Source: a virus. Taken from it: DNA of 51,865 nucleotides. The notes under the pieces were generated by a model. The model ran no database searches, was not told the origin of the DNA, and saw nothing but the letters and a program-made list of their open reading frames with translations. The stretch's first letter is position 1; every line of letters starts with the position of its first letter. Below are positions 23,570 through 31,370 of this stretch, piece by piece. The DNA lies in the IMG/VR virus record IMGVR_UViG_3300044800_000305, positions 1 to 51,865 of that record. The stretch is one strand, 5' to 3'. The position numbers were made by a program, and so were the translations under genes.

Positions 23570-24223
23570 ATGCTGAGTTGGTACGATATTCTGCCTATGT
23601 CCCAAATAAGTCATCGCCTCTACGTGGGCGGTGCGCTGGCCGCTGCGGACCTCGCCAAAGACAACCCCCATAAGATCACCGCGGTTCTAAACGTGGACCA
23701 ACACCCGGACGAGCACCAGAGCCCGGATATCGTCTATATGCACGTCCCGTTCGACGACGGCTCCCCCATCCCGCAGCGTCAGTTTGTAAAGGCCCTCGGT
23801 TGGCTCAAACATATGTACGAGCAGGGGCATACTCTATACCTGCATTGCGCGGCGGGAATTTCCCGATCCGTAATCATCACGGCGAGCTTCATGCATTTCA
23901 TGGGCATCGCGGACTTCGACGATGCGCTCCACCAGATCAAGATGGCCCGCCCCGTGGCGAACCCCGCCCCCTCGACGCTGATCAGCGCCAAGAAGATGCT
24001 GGGGGTGTTTCCTTATGACGGCAGCTACGAGGCGCAAGCGCCGGAGCACGAGAAGACCATCGAGGAGGTTTTCGTTTGGATGGACGGTGCCCGATTGGCA
24101 CAGATTCACCCGAATGACAACTGCCCGATGAAGATTTTCCTGCTCGCCGGAGACCCTGCCGATGACCGTCCGCGGCACGAGATTCCCTGCACTTGCGAGA
24201 CTTTGAATCCGCAGGCTTTGTAG
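23570..24223 (+). CDS. Dual-specificity protein phosphatase-like, 217 aa
   Basis: The phosphatase signature HCAAGISRS (HCx5R) follows a general-acid Asp region (VPFDDGSP). The N-terminal SHRLYVGGALAA resembles the DUSP start. It would remove phosphate from Tyr, Ser or Thr, or from RNA 5' ends as PIR1-type relatives do. ATG 23570 or 23597 are both possible. The C-terminal 60 residues are extra. It is the last gene before the transposon. Confidence 0.78.
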   Translation: MLSWYDILPMSQISHRLYVGGALAAADLAKDNPHKITAVLNVDQHPDEHQSPDIVYMHVPFDDGSPIPQRQFVKALGWLKHMYEQGHTLYLHCAAGISRSVIITASFMHFMGIADFDDALHQIKMARPVANPAPSTLISAKKMLGVFPYDGSYEAQAPEHEKTIEEVFVWMDGARLAQIHPNDNCPMKIFLLAGDPADDRPRHEIPCTCETLNPQAL

Positions 24224-24252
24224 AAAAGGCTTGATTGGCGTTTTGTCAACGG

Positions 24253-24260
24253 CTATTTAG
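24253..24260. repeat. Target-site duplication, left (CTATTTAG)
   Basis: The 8 bases CTATTTAG before the left terminal repeat recur exactly at 26026-26033 after the right terminal repeat. Eight bases is the duplication size of the IS1595 family. Confidence 0.85.
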
Positions 24261-24273
24261 GGGAATTATCCAC

Positions 24274-24302
24274 TTGACTCCCTGACCGGATTGTGGGATA
24301 AT
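24274..24302 (+). promoter_or_regulatory. Transposase promoter inside the left end
   Basis: TTGACT (24274-24279, within the inverted repeat), 17-bp spacer, GATAAT (24297-24302). ATG 24309 is 6 nt further, so the transcript should be leaderless. Confidence 0.7.
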
Positions 24303-24308
24303 CTTCCC

Positions 24309-25223
24309 ATGAGCCGATCCACCATAAGCACCTTCCAGCTATTCGACAGGTTTCCAGATGAGCCTAGCGCCGTCGCCCACCTTGAGAAGCGCCTCTGGCC
24401 CAATGGTCCCGTATGCCCCCGCTGCAAGGGCACGGAGCGCATTACAGCACGCAAAGGCGGCTTCTACCGCTGCAATCCCTGCCAGTGGGATTTCACCGTC
24501 AGGACGGGCACCGTGTTCGGACGCAGCCATGTGCCCCTCAACAAGTGGCTTTATGCCGTGTATTTGCTCGTGACTTCCCGCAAGGGCATTTCGTCGCTGC
24601 AACTGAGCAAGGAGATCGGAGTCAAGCAGCACACGGCATGGTTCATGCTACAGAGGCTTAGGGAAGCCTGTGGCAGCAAGGTTGAGATGCTGCATGGCAC
24701 CGTCGAGGCGGATGAGACCGTGGTCGGCGGCCTTGAGGACAACAAGCACATGAGCGTCAGGCTCCGCAAGGGCGTTCCGCCCAAGACGGTCGTCATCGGG
24801 ATGCGGGAGCGCGGGGGCCGGACGGTCGCCCAAGTTTTGCAGAGTCACGGCGGGACCGCTATCAGGAATGCAGTCACAGCCAATGTGGAGCCGGGAACCC
24901 GGCTCATGGCGGACGAAAATCCCAGCTACACGAAACTGGGCAAGCAAGGCTACGAAGTCCAAACGGTCAAACACGTCAAGGACGAGTATGTGCGGGGGGA
25001 TGTCCATACGAACGGAATCGAATCGGTTTGGGCGGTCTTGAAGCGCGACATTCACGGAACTTTTCATCACATCAGTCCGAAGCACACGGACCGTTATGTG
25101 GACGAGTTCACATTCCGTCTGAACGAGGGGAATGTCGGCAGGCACACATGGGAGAGGCTTGATAGCCTTGTGGATGCAGTCACGGGTTGTAGGATCACTT
25201 ACGAAGAGCTAACAAAGAACTAA
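24309..25223 (+). CDS. tnp: IS1595-family transposase, 304 aa
   Basis: Moves the element by cutting and joining at its ends. An N-terminal zinc ribbon (CPRCKG...CNPCQW) and a helix-turn-helix (SSLQLSKEIGVKQHTAWFML) are followed by the catalytic core: Asp in VEADETVVGG, Asp in LMADENPSY, then the family signature HTNGIESVWAVLKRDIHGTF and HTDRYVDEFTFRLN. Full length for the family, no frameshift. ATG 24309 is chosen because it follows the -10 at 6 nt. Confidence 0.95.
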   Translation: MSRSTISTFQLFDRFPDEPSAVAHLEKRLWPNGPVCPRCKGTERITARKGGFYRCNPCQWDFTVRTGTVFGRSHVPLNKWLYAVYLLVTSRKGISSLQLSKEIGVKQHTAWFMLQRLREACGSKVEMLHGTVEADETVVGGLEDNKHMSVRLRKGVPPKTVVIGMRERGGRTVAQVLQSHGGTAIRNAVTANVEPGTRLMADENPSYTKLGKQGYEVQTVKHVKDEYVRGDVHTNGIESVWAVLKRDIHGTFHHISPKHTDRYVDEFTFRLNEGNVGRHTWERLDSLVDAVTGCRITYEELTKN

Positions 25224-25233
25224 CGAAGAGTGG

Positions 25234-25239
25234 TATTAT
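25234..25239 (+). promoter_or_regulatory. -10 element of the passenger gene
   Basis: TATTAT sits 6 nt before ATG 25246, with no clear -35. A leaderless transcript is predicted. Confidence 0.4.
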
Positions 25240-25245
25240 CTCCGT

Positions 25246-25917
25246 ATGAAAACAAAAAGCCCCAGCACCTATAAACCACTCAGTAGCATTTGGGAGGCGA
25301 ATGATGCCACCCTGCTTGAAGAGATGTTTAGGTTCTATGCTGTAATCCCCCCTGAACCCGTCTTGGATTCAACACACAATGCGGGGCGATTTTGGAAGGG
25401 ATCGTCGAGAAACGTCGTTTCGATGGACATTGACCCGCAGCACAAGCCGATGCTTTTGATGGACAACCGCGAAATGCCGGGCGTGCCCGACGCCAGTTAT
25501 GGAGCCGTGGTTTTCGACCCGCCGCATGTGGGGCCGCAGGGACGGGACAAAAGCAAGAAGCGTTTTGACATCGATTTCGGGGCCACAATGTTCAAGCTCG
25601 ATGCCGAGCACGACTACAAACTGAGTTATTTGTACTCCCCGTTCCTCGTCCAAGCCAAGCGGGTCTTGAAGCCCGATGGCCTCCTGCTCGCCAAAATCAC
25701 GGACATCGTAAGTGCCCATCGAAACAAGTGGGCGCATTGCGACTTCATGCGAATGGCCGAAGAGGCCGGATTCACGGTATGCGACCTCATCATCAAAGTC
25801 AGAAAGGGACCGATGCAATCTTCCACTTGGAAAACGGCCCACCATGCGCGAAAGCGGCATTGCTTCTGGATTGTATGCCGAAACGGGAATACCTGCGACC
25901 GAAAACCGTCATCTTGA
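25246..25917 (+). CDS. SAM-dependent (DNA) methyltransferase-like passenger protein, 223 aa
   Basis: Carries AVVFDPPHVGPQG, a DPPY-like catalytic motif of amino-methyltransferases (His in place of the aromatic residue), then YLYSPFLVQAKRVLKPDGLLLAK (motif V region). PVLDSTHNAGRFW could form part of the SAM pocket. Target base unknown, perhaps N6-adenine or N4-cytosine. It lies 22 bp after the transposase inside the same transposon. A role as a self-protection methylase is inference. Confidence 0.7.
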   Translation: MKTKSPSTYKPLSSIWEANDATLLEEMFRFYAVIPPEPVLDSTHNAGRFWKGSSRNVVSMDIDPQHKPMLLMDNREMPGVPDASYGAVVFDPPHVGPQGRDKSKKRFDIDFGATMFKLDAEHDYKLSYLYSPFLVQAKRVLKPDGLLLAKITDIVSAHRNKWAHCDFMRMAEEAGFTVCDLIIKVRKGPMQSSTWKTAHHARKRHCFWIVCRNGNTCDRKPSS

Positions 25918-26025
25918 AGAGGGAGAAACGGTGCAAAGCGCGGACCCCACTACGGCAACAGCCGAAACTGAGCAACTTTGCGGGACGAATGAGTGGTTTC
26001 CCCGGAAGTTAAAGGGATAATTCCC

Positions 26026-26033
26026 CTATTTAG
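26026..26033. repeat. Target-site duplication, right (CTATTTAG)
   Basis: Exact copy of 24253-24260. Together with the next bases it forms a perfect 12-bp palindrome arm pair around 26018-26042. Confidence 0.85.
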
Positions 26034-26057
26034 GGGAATTATACGCTCGGTTCCACA
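26034..26057 (+). repeat. Diverged terminal repeat of the same element family
   Basis: Begins GGGAATTATACGCTCGG and ends TTCCACA. 17 of 24 bases agree with the left end of the element at 37149. It directly abuts the cargo-like gene 26059-26298. A matching right end was not found. Confidence 0.5.
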
Positions 26058-26058
26058 A

Positions 26059-26298
26059 CTACTTCAGATTTCTACAAGCCATAAAATCGGTTAACGGACT
26101 TGGATTCCCGGCAACTTCAACAGAACAGATTTGACCTGTGCGTTTATCAAACGCTCGTGTATACATACCGGGACTACTGCCGGGTTCTTTGTCAATAAGC
26201 TCGAATCTATTTGACCCACCTCCCACGACACGACCGGTTAGCCACACGGCTAAAAGTAAACCACCAAGGAAAAGAAGAAATTTGAATGTTTCTTTCAC
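26059..26298 (-). CDS. Small signal-peptide or membrane-anchored protein, 79 aa
   Basis: Minus-strand gene with its own phage box promoter (26318-26346). N-terminal KETFKFLLFLGGLLLAVWLTG is a signal peptide or anchor. The mature part contains YTRAFDKRTGQICSVE, as in small secreted bacterial proteins, with two Cys. Its stop is 1 bp from the terminal-repeat copy at 26034, the layout of a cargo cassette. Function is unknown. Confidence 0.6.
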   Translation of the reverse strand: MKETFKFLLFLGGLLLAVWLTGRVVGGGSNRFELIDKEPGSSPGMYTRAFDKRTGQICSVEVAGNPSPLTDFMACRNLK

Positions 26299-26317
26299 GT
26301 TAAAATCCTCTACCCCC

Positions 26318-26346
26318 GGTATGCCGCCCTTTGGGGATTTTAGCTA
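26318..26346 (-). promoter_or_regulatory. Phage box promoter P11 (minus strand)
   Basis: On the minus strand: TAGCTA (26341-26346), 17-bp spacer AAATCCCC..., CATACC (26318-26323). It drives 26059-26298. Confidence 0.65.
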
Positions 26347-26432
26347 GTTTTAACCTGTGAAAAATCAACGGCTTGCATCGCCAATCACCCCAAAAACCCG
26401 CTTTTGCGGTATTTAGTAGGGGGCATCTTCCC

Positions 26433-26822
26433 GTGATTTACGTCCTGACAACCAAAGAAGGCAAAGAAATTCGTCCGGTCGCCGTGGTGGACGAAAGCAA
26501 CAAAGGCGTCGCCGACCAGTGGGCGGATGCAAGTCGCCATAACGATTGGATTCCGTTGGAAATGAACGATCTTTCGCTGGTGTCCGCCGCGAGCGAGATG
26601 CCTCTGGAGTTCACGCCCGTGCCACCCGCGCCAGTAAACGAACAGGTGCAGACCATGGTGGCCGACCTCAAGGAAACGAATGAAAGATTGATCAGTATTA
26701 TTGAGAAGCTTGCCGAGAGGTACAAGGACAAGGACATCCTGAAGGCGGTCCAGAAGTTCAAGAAAGGCTCGGAAGACACAGCACAGAAAGACCTATTCGA
26801 GAGCGAACTACTGAGAAAATGA
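26433..26822 (+). CDS. Hypothetical coiled-coil protein, 129 aa
   Basis: The GTG start at 26433 has TAGGGGG upstream. An earlier TTG in frame has no ribosome site. Beta-rich start (VIYVLTTKEGKEIRPVAVVDE), Pro-rich linker, then a coiled coil (LKETNERLISIIEKLAERY). It overlaps the IscA-like gene by ATGA, so it belongs to the Fe-S operon. Function is unknown. Confidence 0.55.
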   Translation: MIYVLTTKEGKEIRPVAVVDESNKGVADQWADASRHNDWIPLEMNDLSLVSAASEMPLEFTPVPPAPVNEQVQTMVADLKETNERLISIIEKLAERYKDKDILKAVQKFKKGSEDTAQKDLFESELLRK

Positions 26823-27142
26823 TAACGATCACCCCAGCCGCAATCGCCAAGGTTCGGGAGATTATGGCGCAACAGAGCCCGGCCCCCGCGGCCCTGAGGG
26901 TGGGCGTCAGGGGCGGCGGCTGCTCGGGTTTTCAGTACGCATTGGAATTCGAAAGCACGATTCGGGACACCGACGAAGTACTGGAGTTTGACGGGCTCAA
27001 AGTCGCTGTGGATCAAATGAGCGCGATGTATTTAGAGGGCGTTACGATAGACTACGTGGAGACGCTGGAGGCCAGCGGTTTCAAGTTCGAGAACCCCGGC
27101 GTAAAGTCTACATGCGGCTGCGGATCGTCTTTTTCTGTCTAA
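26819..27142 (+). CDS. iscA: A-type Fe-S cluster carrier (IscA/ErpA-like)
   Basis: Carries and delivers Fe-S clusters to apo-proteins. 107 aa, the usual length. The three conserved cysteines are present: GGGCSGFQY and the C-terminal STCGCGSSFSV. MITITPAAIAKVREIM is the typical start. ATG 26819 overlaps the previous gene. It is followed 45 bp later by an IscU scaffold gene, so the phage carries two steps of cluster assembly. A cysteine desulfurase is not in the window. Confidence 0.92.
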   Translation: MITITPAAIAKVREIMAQQSPAPAALRVGVRGGGCSGFQYALEFESTIRDTDEVLEFDGLKVAVDQMSAMYLEGVTIDYVETLEASGFKFENPGVKSTCGCGSSFSV

Positions 27143-27162
27143 CCACGGATGTCAAAAGTATA

Positions 27163-27187
27163 AACATAGACTACCAAAGGCTATGTT
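27163..27187 (+). promoter_or_regulatory. Hairpin over the iscU ribosome site
   Basis: AACATAG (27163-27169) and CTATGTT (27181-27187) are a perfect 7-bp inverted repeat. Its loop holds the AAAGG ribosome site and its right arm abuts ATG 27188. A TATAAA lies just upstream. It could regulate translation of iscU. Confidence 0.35.
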
Positions 27188-28702
27188 ATGGCATACAGCG
27201 TTAAGGTTCTCGATCACTTTCAGTACCCCAGAAACGTAGGAAGTCTCGACAAGACTTCAGTAGATGTTGGCACTGGCTTGGTGGGAGCCCCCGAGTGTTT
27301 TTCCGGTTCCACCCTCATCGCCACGGCGGACGGGTCCAATCAAAGGGCTTTGGCGGAATTATACGCTGAGGGCCAGGACATTCCCGTTTGGTCCTTTAAC
27401 ATAGCCAAAAAACAGTTCGAAATCAATATGGGGAGAGCGGTGTGCACGGGTGAGAAGCCTGTGGATTCGGTTACATTAGACGACGGCTCAACCCTAGAAG
27501 TTACGGCAGACCACGAATTTCTAACTCGTCCGGACTACAAATATATTGCCAACGGCGAAATCAAAGACGAGTCCATACGACCTTTCAAGCGTTATGTATC
27601 GAAGCGGGGGTATTGGCGCATACGAGACTCCAAAGAAAACGATCAATATCGCTCCATATTCAAGTTTTTTACGGGGGCCACTTCTATGCGGGGGTTCAAC
27701 ATCCACCACAAGAATCTAGACAAGCGTAACGACTCCCCCAATAATCTGAAGTTGTTAACCATCGGGGAACGCATAAAAGAACATCGTCCTTCGCCGAAGA
27801 AGTCCACCGGCCGTCAGATTTTTGACAGGCTTAATTTGGGTGACAACGACATTGTCCGCATTTCCAAGCTGCTCAAGGATAAAACACGACAAGAAGTGGC
27901 TGATGAACTCGGAGTTTTTGTTGACGAGTTTTATGTTGTCTTGCGTGTACTGGGGCTGGGAAGAGTCAGGAGAATTAACACCCCAGTGGAGTGCTGCGAA
28001 TTAAGCAGCATTAGAATGAAGAAAGACAATCCGTATCACAAGTTCACCTCAGAGCAAAAACAGATATTCGCCACCCACGAAGGAAGCTCCAACGGGCGTT
28101 GGAAAAACTCCGGCAATGAGGCGCTATTACAAGCGGCAAAGAAAATTTTAGACGAAAACGGCAAATTCACCGCAGCCCTTTGGCGAGAAAAGGCCCACAG
28201 TTTGGGACTTCCTCAAGACATCAAATCTCGTTTCAAATCGTTAAACGAGTTTCACAGGCAGGCTGTAGAATTCAACCACAAAATTAAAAATCGTGAAGTT
28301 TTGGGAGTCGTTCCAACCTTTACCCTACAGGTGGAAGGCAACAACAACTATGTTGTGATTACGAAGATGACTAAAAACTCCCAATGTGGTATTGTTGTGA
28401 GGAACTGCGGCGACGTGATGAAGCTCCAGATCAAAGTCAACAAGGAAACGGGTGTCATCGAAGAGGCCAAGTTCAAATGCTTTGGGTGTGGATCGGCCAT
28501 CGCCAGCTCTTCCCTCGCCACCGAATGGGTCAAAGGCCGCACTGTGGATGAGGCCCTCACGATCAAGAACACCGATATCGTGCGCGAGCTAAACTTGCCT
28601 CCGGTGAAAATCCATTGTTCTGTCCTTGCACAGGATGCGATTGCCGCCGCCGTCACCGACTGGAAGCGGAAACAAGAAAGTTTCCTGAAAGACGGTATTT
28701 GA
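27188..28702 (+). CDS. iscU: IscU Fe-S scaffold protein interrupted by an intein
   Basis: Scaffold on which [2Fe-2S] clusters form. Exteins: MAYSVKVLDHFQYPRNVGSL up to VGAPE (residues 1-36), then CGDVMKLQIKV, FGCGSAIASSSLATEWVKG and PPVKIHCSVLAQDAI (residues 407-504). The three cluster-ligand Cys are there, as is the chaperone site LPPVK. The 370-residue intein sits exactly before the first active-site Cys, so no working IscU exists until splicing. The spliced protein is 134 aa, close to bacterial IscU. Confidence 0.93.
   Translation: MAYSVKVLDHFQYPRNVGSLDKTSVDVGTGLVGAPECFSGSTLIATADGSNQRALAELYAEGQDIPVWSFNIAKKQFEINMGRAVCTGEKPVDSVTLDDGSTLEVTADHEFLTRPDYKYIANGEIKDESIRPFKRYVSKRGYWRIRDSKENDQYRSIFKFFTGATSMRGFNIHHKNLDKRNDSPNNLKLLTIGERIKEHRPSPKKSTGRQIFDRLNLGDNDIVRISKLLKDKTRQEVADELGVFVDEFYVVLRVLGLGRVRRINTPVECCELSSIRMKKDNPYHKFTSEQKQIFATHEGSSNGRWKNSGNEALLQAAKKILDENGKFTAALWREKAHSLGLPQDIKSRFKSLNEFHRQAVEFNHKIKNREVLGVVPTFTLQVEGNNNYVVITKMTKNSQCGIVVRNCGDVMKLQIKVNKETGVIEEAKFKCFGCGSAIASSSLATEWVKGRTVDEALTIKNTDIVRELNLPPVKIHCSVLAQDAIAAAVTDWKRKQESFLKDGI
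27296..28405 (+). other. Intein with HNH endonuclease in iscU
   Basis: Residues 37-406. The N-terminal block is CFSGSTLIATADGS (Cys1), block B contains LEVTADHEFLT, and the C-terminal block NNYVVITKMTKNSQCGIVVRN ends in Asn after Arg (usual His replaced). The +1 residue is the IscU active-site Cys. The inserted nuclease is HNH type: GFNIHHKNLDKRNDSPNNL. The intein is A+T-richer than the exteins, a sign of separate origin. Confidence 0.9.
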
Positions 28703-28734
28703 CCGGGGGATAACCAAGGCCACGGAAATCCTCG

Positions 28735-28757
28735 AACCCCCATAAAGCTGGGTTTTT
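28735..28757 (+). terminator. Weak intrinsic terminator after iscU
   Basis: AACCC (28735-28739) pairs with GGGTT (28750-28754) and ends in a T-run. It separates the Fe-S genes from thyX. The rest of 28703-28800 shows no gene. Confidence 0.4.
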
Positions 28758-28800
28758 CAGTATCTATCTATGGGGCTCAGGCCCGAATAGGGCTAGAAAA

Positions 28801-29580
28801 ATGTCTGTTACAAAGCGTTCAATAAATCGCGGGGCGGAAGAGCTTCTTTACGTTGAAATTCCTGTTTTGGATAAGGGGCACATTAAGCTCGTGGATTACA
28901 TGGGCAATGACGACTCTATCGTGGGGGCGGCGCGGGTCAGCTATGCGAAGGCTGTAAATACCGAAGAGGCGGAGCAGAACGCCAAACTCATCAACTATCT
29001 GATGAAGCACAAACACACATCGCCATTCGAGCAGTGCATCCTGACTTTCGAGTGCAAAATGCCCATCTTTGTAGCCCGCGAATGGGTCAGGCACCGCACG
29101 GCGAGGCTGAATGAGATGTCCGGGCGTTACACGCAGCTTCCCGATGAGGTTTATACGCCGGATTACGGGCGCATAAAAGGACAAGACAAGGCAAACAAGC
29201 AAGGAAGCGCAGGCGATCTTCCCGAAGGCATAAAAGCCAGCTTTTTGGCGACGCACGATGAAGCCACTCAAAGCGCTTTTCAGCGCTACCAAACTTATCT
29301 CGATGGCGGCATAGCCAGAGAGATCGCCCGAATCGACCTTCCGTTAAGCACCTATACAAGGTGGGTCTGGCAGATGGACTTGCATAACCTGTTCCATTTC
29401 CTTCAACTTCGGATGGCCGAGAACGCGCAGTGGGAAATCAGGCAATATGCGAATGCGATCTCAAAGGTCGTGGAGAATAGTTTTCCCATCGCATGGAAGG
29501 CTTTTCAGGACCACATTTTGAACACCGTAACCATACCGATTGGCGAATACGAACGGTTAAAACAATGGGGAGATCGATGA
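28801..29580 (+). CDS. thyX: Flavin-dependent thymidylate synthase ThyX
   Basis: Makes dTMP from dUMP with methylene-tetrahydrofolate, FAD and NADPH. The ThyX motif is RHRTARLNEMSGRYT (RHRx7SxRY). KHTSPFEQCILTFECKMPIFV and the C-terminal LHNLFHFLQLRM also match. 259 aa, full length. Its stop overlaps the start of dCMP deaminase, which feeds dUMP to it. Confidence 0.95.
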   Translation: MSVTKRSINRGAEELLYVEIPVLDKGHIKLVDYMGNDDSIVGAARVSYAKAVNTEEAEQNAKLINYLMKHKHTSPFEQCILTFECKMPIFVAREWVRHRTARLNEMSGRYTQLPDEVYTPDYGRIKGQDKANKQGSAGDLPEGIKASFLATHDEATQSAFQRYQTYLDGGIAREIARIDLPLSTYTRWVWQMDLHNLFHFLQLRMAENAQWEIRQYANAISKVVENSFPIAWKAFQDHILNTVTIPIGEYERLKQWGDR

Positions 29581-30056
29581 GCGCATTGGGCATTTTGAGC
29601 GATGAATGGGGCAACATGAGGCAATACAAGTGGGACACCCGGTATCTTGAATTGGCGAAGTTCGCTGCCCAATGGAGCAAGGACCCGAGCACGAAAACCG
29701 GAGCCGTGATTGTGTCTTCCAAGGGCAGCGTGGTAAGTTTGGGTTACAACGGGTTTGCCAAGGGTGTGGCGGATACCAACGAGCGGCTGAACGACCGCGA
29801 AACCAAGTACAAAATGGTCGTGCATTGCGAGCGCAACGCCATCATCTTCGCCGAGCGTGACTTGGCGGGCTGCACCCTCTACACATGGCCCTTCATGTCC
29901 TGCGGGCCGTGCGCCGGAATGGTCATTCAAGCGGGGATCATGCGCTGCGTGGCACCGATGAACAACAACCCCCGCTGGCAGGCGGATTTCGCCCTCGCCA
30001 CCCAGATGTTCAACGAAGCCAAAGTAAAAATGGATTTTGTTGGTGAGACAGAGTAA
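29577..30056 (+). CDS. dcd: dCMP deaminase
   Basis: Zinc enzyme turning dCMP into dUMP, the substrate of ThyX. Zinc and catalytic residues: VHCERNAI (HxE) and SCGPCAGMVI (PCxxC-like). Upstream KDPSTKTGAVIV is typical. ATG 29577 overlaps the ThyX stop by ATGA; ATG 29616 is a possible shorter start. ThyX and this gene form a dTTP-supply pair. Confidence 0.9.
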   Translation: MSALGILSDEWGNMRQYKWDTRYLELAKFAAQWSKDPSTKTGAVIVSSKGSVVSLGYNGFAKGVADTNERLNDRETKYKMVVHCERNAIIFAERDLAGCTLYTWPFMSCGPCAGMVIQAGIMRCVAPMNNNPRWQADFALATQMFNEAKVKMDFVGETE

Positions 30057-30081
30057 TCTACAACAGATGGAGAGAAACAAA

Positions 30082-30816
30082 ATGACGACAAGTAAATCCA
30101 CGGGCAAACTCCGCCCCTACCGGGTGGACTATTTCGATGCGCGGGACATGCAGGGCGACAAGGCGCTGGTGCGCTTTGCCCTCGTGCACGCCGTAACGGC
30201 GGAGGAGGCGAGGCAGCGGGTCTTGAATCCGCATTGCATTGCCATACGGGCGTACCGCTTCTACAAGAAGCTGCCCAAGGAGCCGGGACTGGTCTCCATC
30301 AAGAGGCTGTTTTTCGGCGCTAAACTGGACAAAGCCATGGAGCGGATCAAAATGCGCCTTCCCGTCTCGGGACCGGGTAGCCCGGCGACCAAGGCGGTCA
30401 TGAAGGATTTTGCCGGCATGATGTCCCACGACAAGCACGAGCGGATGATGGACACGTTCGTGCCCGACGAGGCCATGACGCCGGGGGTAGCCCTTATCAT
30501 CCAAGCTGAGACCCCGGCTGCTCCGCCGGACCGCACCCTCAGCATGATGGAATATGCTGAGAATCCGCCCAGCAACAAGTTCGCCCCATGGCCAACCACG
30601 GCAACCCCTCCGCCAGCCCCGGTTGTCTGCCCGACCTGCGGGATCGGCACGGACACAGATGGGGACGGCAACCGCCCCGTGTGCGCCGCTCCGGCATACA
30701 AGCAACCGTTGACCCGCAATTCCTATGTCCCCCTGTACTGGGCGCTTGGGATCGTGGTGGTCCTCATAGGCGCTTCACTTGCATATTTATATTTCATAAA
30801 GTACATTGGCAACTAA
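30082..30816 (+). CDS. C-terminally anchored membrane protein with zinc knuckle, 244 aa
   Basis: ATG 30082 follows GGAGAGAAACAAA. A soluble N-terminal part of about 170 residues, a Pro/Ala linker and CPTCGIGTDTDGDGNRPVC are followed by one C-terminal membrane helix (YWALGIVVVLIGASLAYLYF). The N-terminus would face the cytoplasm. Function is unknown. Confidence 0.6.
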   Translation: MTTSKSTGKLRPYRVDYFDARDMQGDKALVRFALVHAVTAEEARQRVLNPHCIAIRAYRFYKKLPKEPGLVSIKRLFFGAKLDKAMERIKMRLPVSGPGSPATKAVMKDFAGMMSHDKHERMMDTFVPDEAMTPGVALIIQAETPAAPPDRTLSMMEYAENPPSNKFAPWPTTATPPPAPVVCPTCGIGTDTDGDGNRPVCAAPAYKQPLTRNSYVPLYWALGIVVVLIGASLAYLYFIKYIGN

Positions 30817-30820
30817 CGGC

Positions 30821-30955
30821 ATGGGACTGATGGCCCACTCATGCCCCAGTCTCGGGATTGCGCTCCTTTTGGCGCTTGTTTCGGCGATCCTGCTGGTCGG
30901 CCTCGCCGCCTTGGCCGCCTATTACGGGCTGAAGAAAGGCTGGTGGAAGGAATGA
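30821..30955 (+). CDS. Single-span membrane peptide, 44 aa
   Basis: ATG 30821, 4 bp after the previous stop. One long hydrophobic helix (LGIALLLALVSAILLVGLAAL) and a basic end KKGWWKE. The stop overlaps the next start (ATGA). Confidence 0.5.
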   Translation: MGLMAHSCPSLGIALLLALVSAILLVGLAALAAYYGLKKGWWKE

Positions 30956-31140
30956 GCGAAGACAAGGACGAAGGTTTCGGCACTTTGAATGGGGGTGTCG
31001 ATTTCCCCTCCGCTGAGCAGCAGGAAGAGATTTGCCGGAAGATTCGCCAAAGGAACCGCGAGGACCGCATCAAGATGTTCGGCTCCTGCACCGTCCTCTT
31101 TGTCGAGTACCCGGACGGCACCAGGGAGGCGCTCGAATGA
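30952..31140 (+). CDS. Small charged protein, 62 aa
   Basis: ATGA-coupled at both ends. It contains CRKIRQRNREDRIKMFG and a short beta end. Function is unknown. Confidence 0.5.
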   Translation: MSEDKDEGFGTLNGGVDFPSAEQQEEICRKIRQRNREDRIKMFGSCTVLFVEYPDGTREALE

Positions 31141-31337
31141 AAGCCCGAGTCAGCCTGACTCCCCAGATGATGGAAAAGCTCGTCAAGCGCGAGTCCATCC
31201 TCTTCCGGATCAAGCCCGGCGTCACCGTGCTGGAGGTCCGCCTGCTGGAAAATGAGGGCGCATTTTCCCAGTTCTACGGGGTTTTTGCGAAGGCTTGGAA
31301 GACCCTCTTGAGCAAGATGGAGTTCTTCCTCAAGTAA
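31137..31337 (+). CDS. Hypothetical protein, 66 aa
   Basis: ATG 31137 in an ATGA overlap. Begins KARVSLTPQMMEKLVKRE, a beta-helix pattern like small DNA-binding proteins, and ends in a hydrophobic helix. No family is recognised. Confidence 0.5.
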   Translation: MKARVSLTPQMMEKLVKRESILFRIKPGVTVLEVRLLENEGAFSQFYGVFAKAWKTLLSKMEFFLK

Positions 31338-31370
31338 TCCCGCTTTGGGTGTCTTTAGGTAGAGGATGCT

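Larger units (their letters stand above)
24261..26025 (+). mobile_element. IS1595-family transposon with methyltransferase passenger
   Basis: 1765 bp. The left end GGGAATTATCCACTTGACTC and the right end (complement GGGAATTATCCCTTTAACTT) are imperfect inverted repeats, bounded by the exact duplication CTATTTAG. Inside lie the transposase (24309-25223) and a methyltransferase (25246-25917). The left repeat supplies the -35 of the transposase promoter. The element looks intact. It entered just beside an older copy of the same terminal sequence (26034). Confidence 0.9.

Noticed and set aside
26409-26416. GTATTTAG as right duplication of an element starting at 26034
   Set aside because: 7 of 8 bases fit CTATTTAG, but no terminal inverted repeat precedes it.
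27355-27367. GGAATTATACGCT shared by the iscU intein and the repeat at 26034
   Set aside because: It lies within coding sequence of the intein and lacks the rest of the terminal repeat; judged chance.
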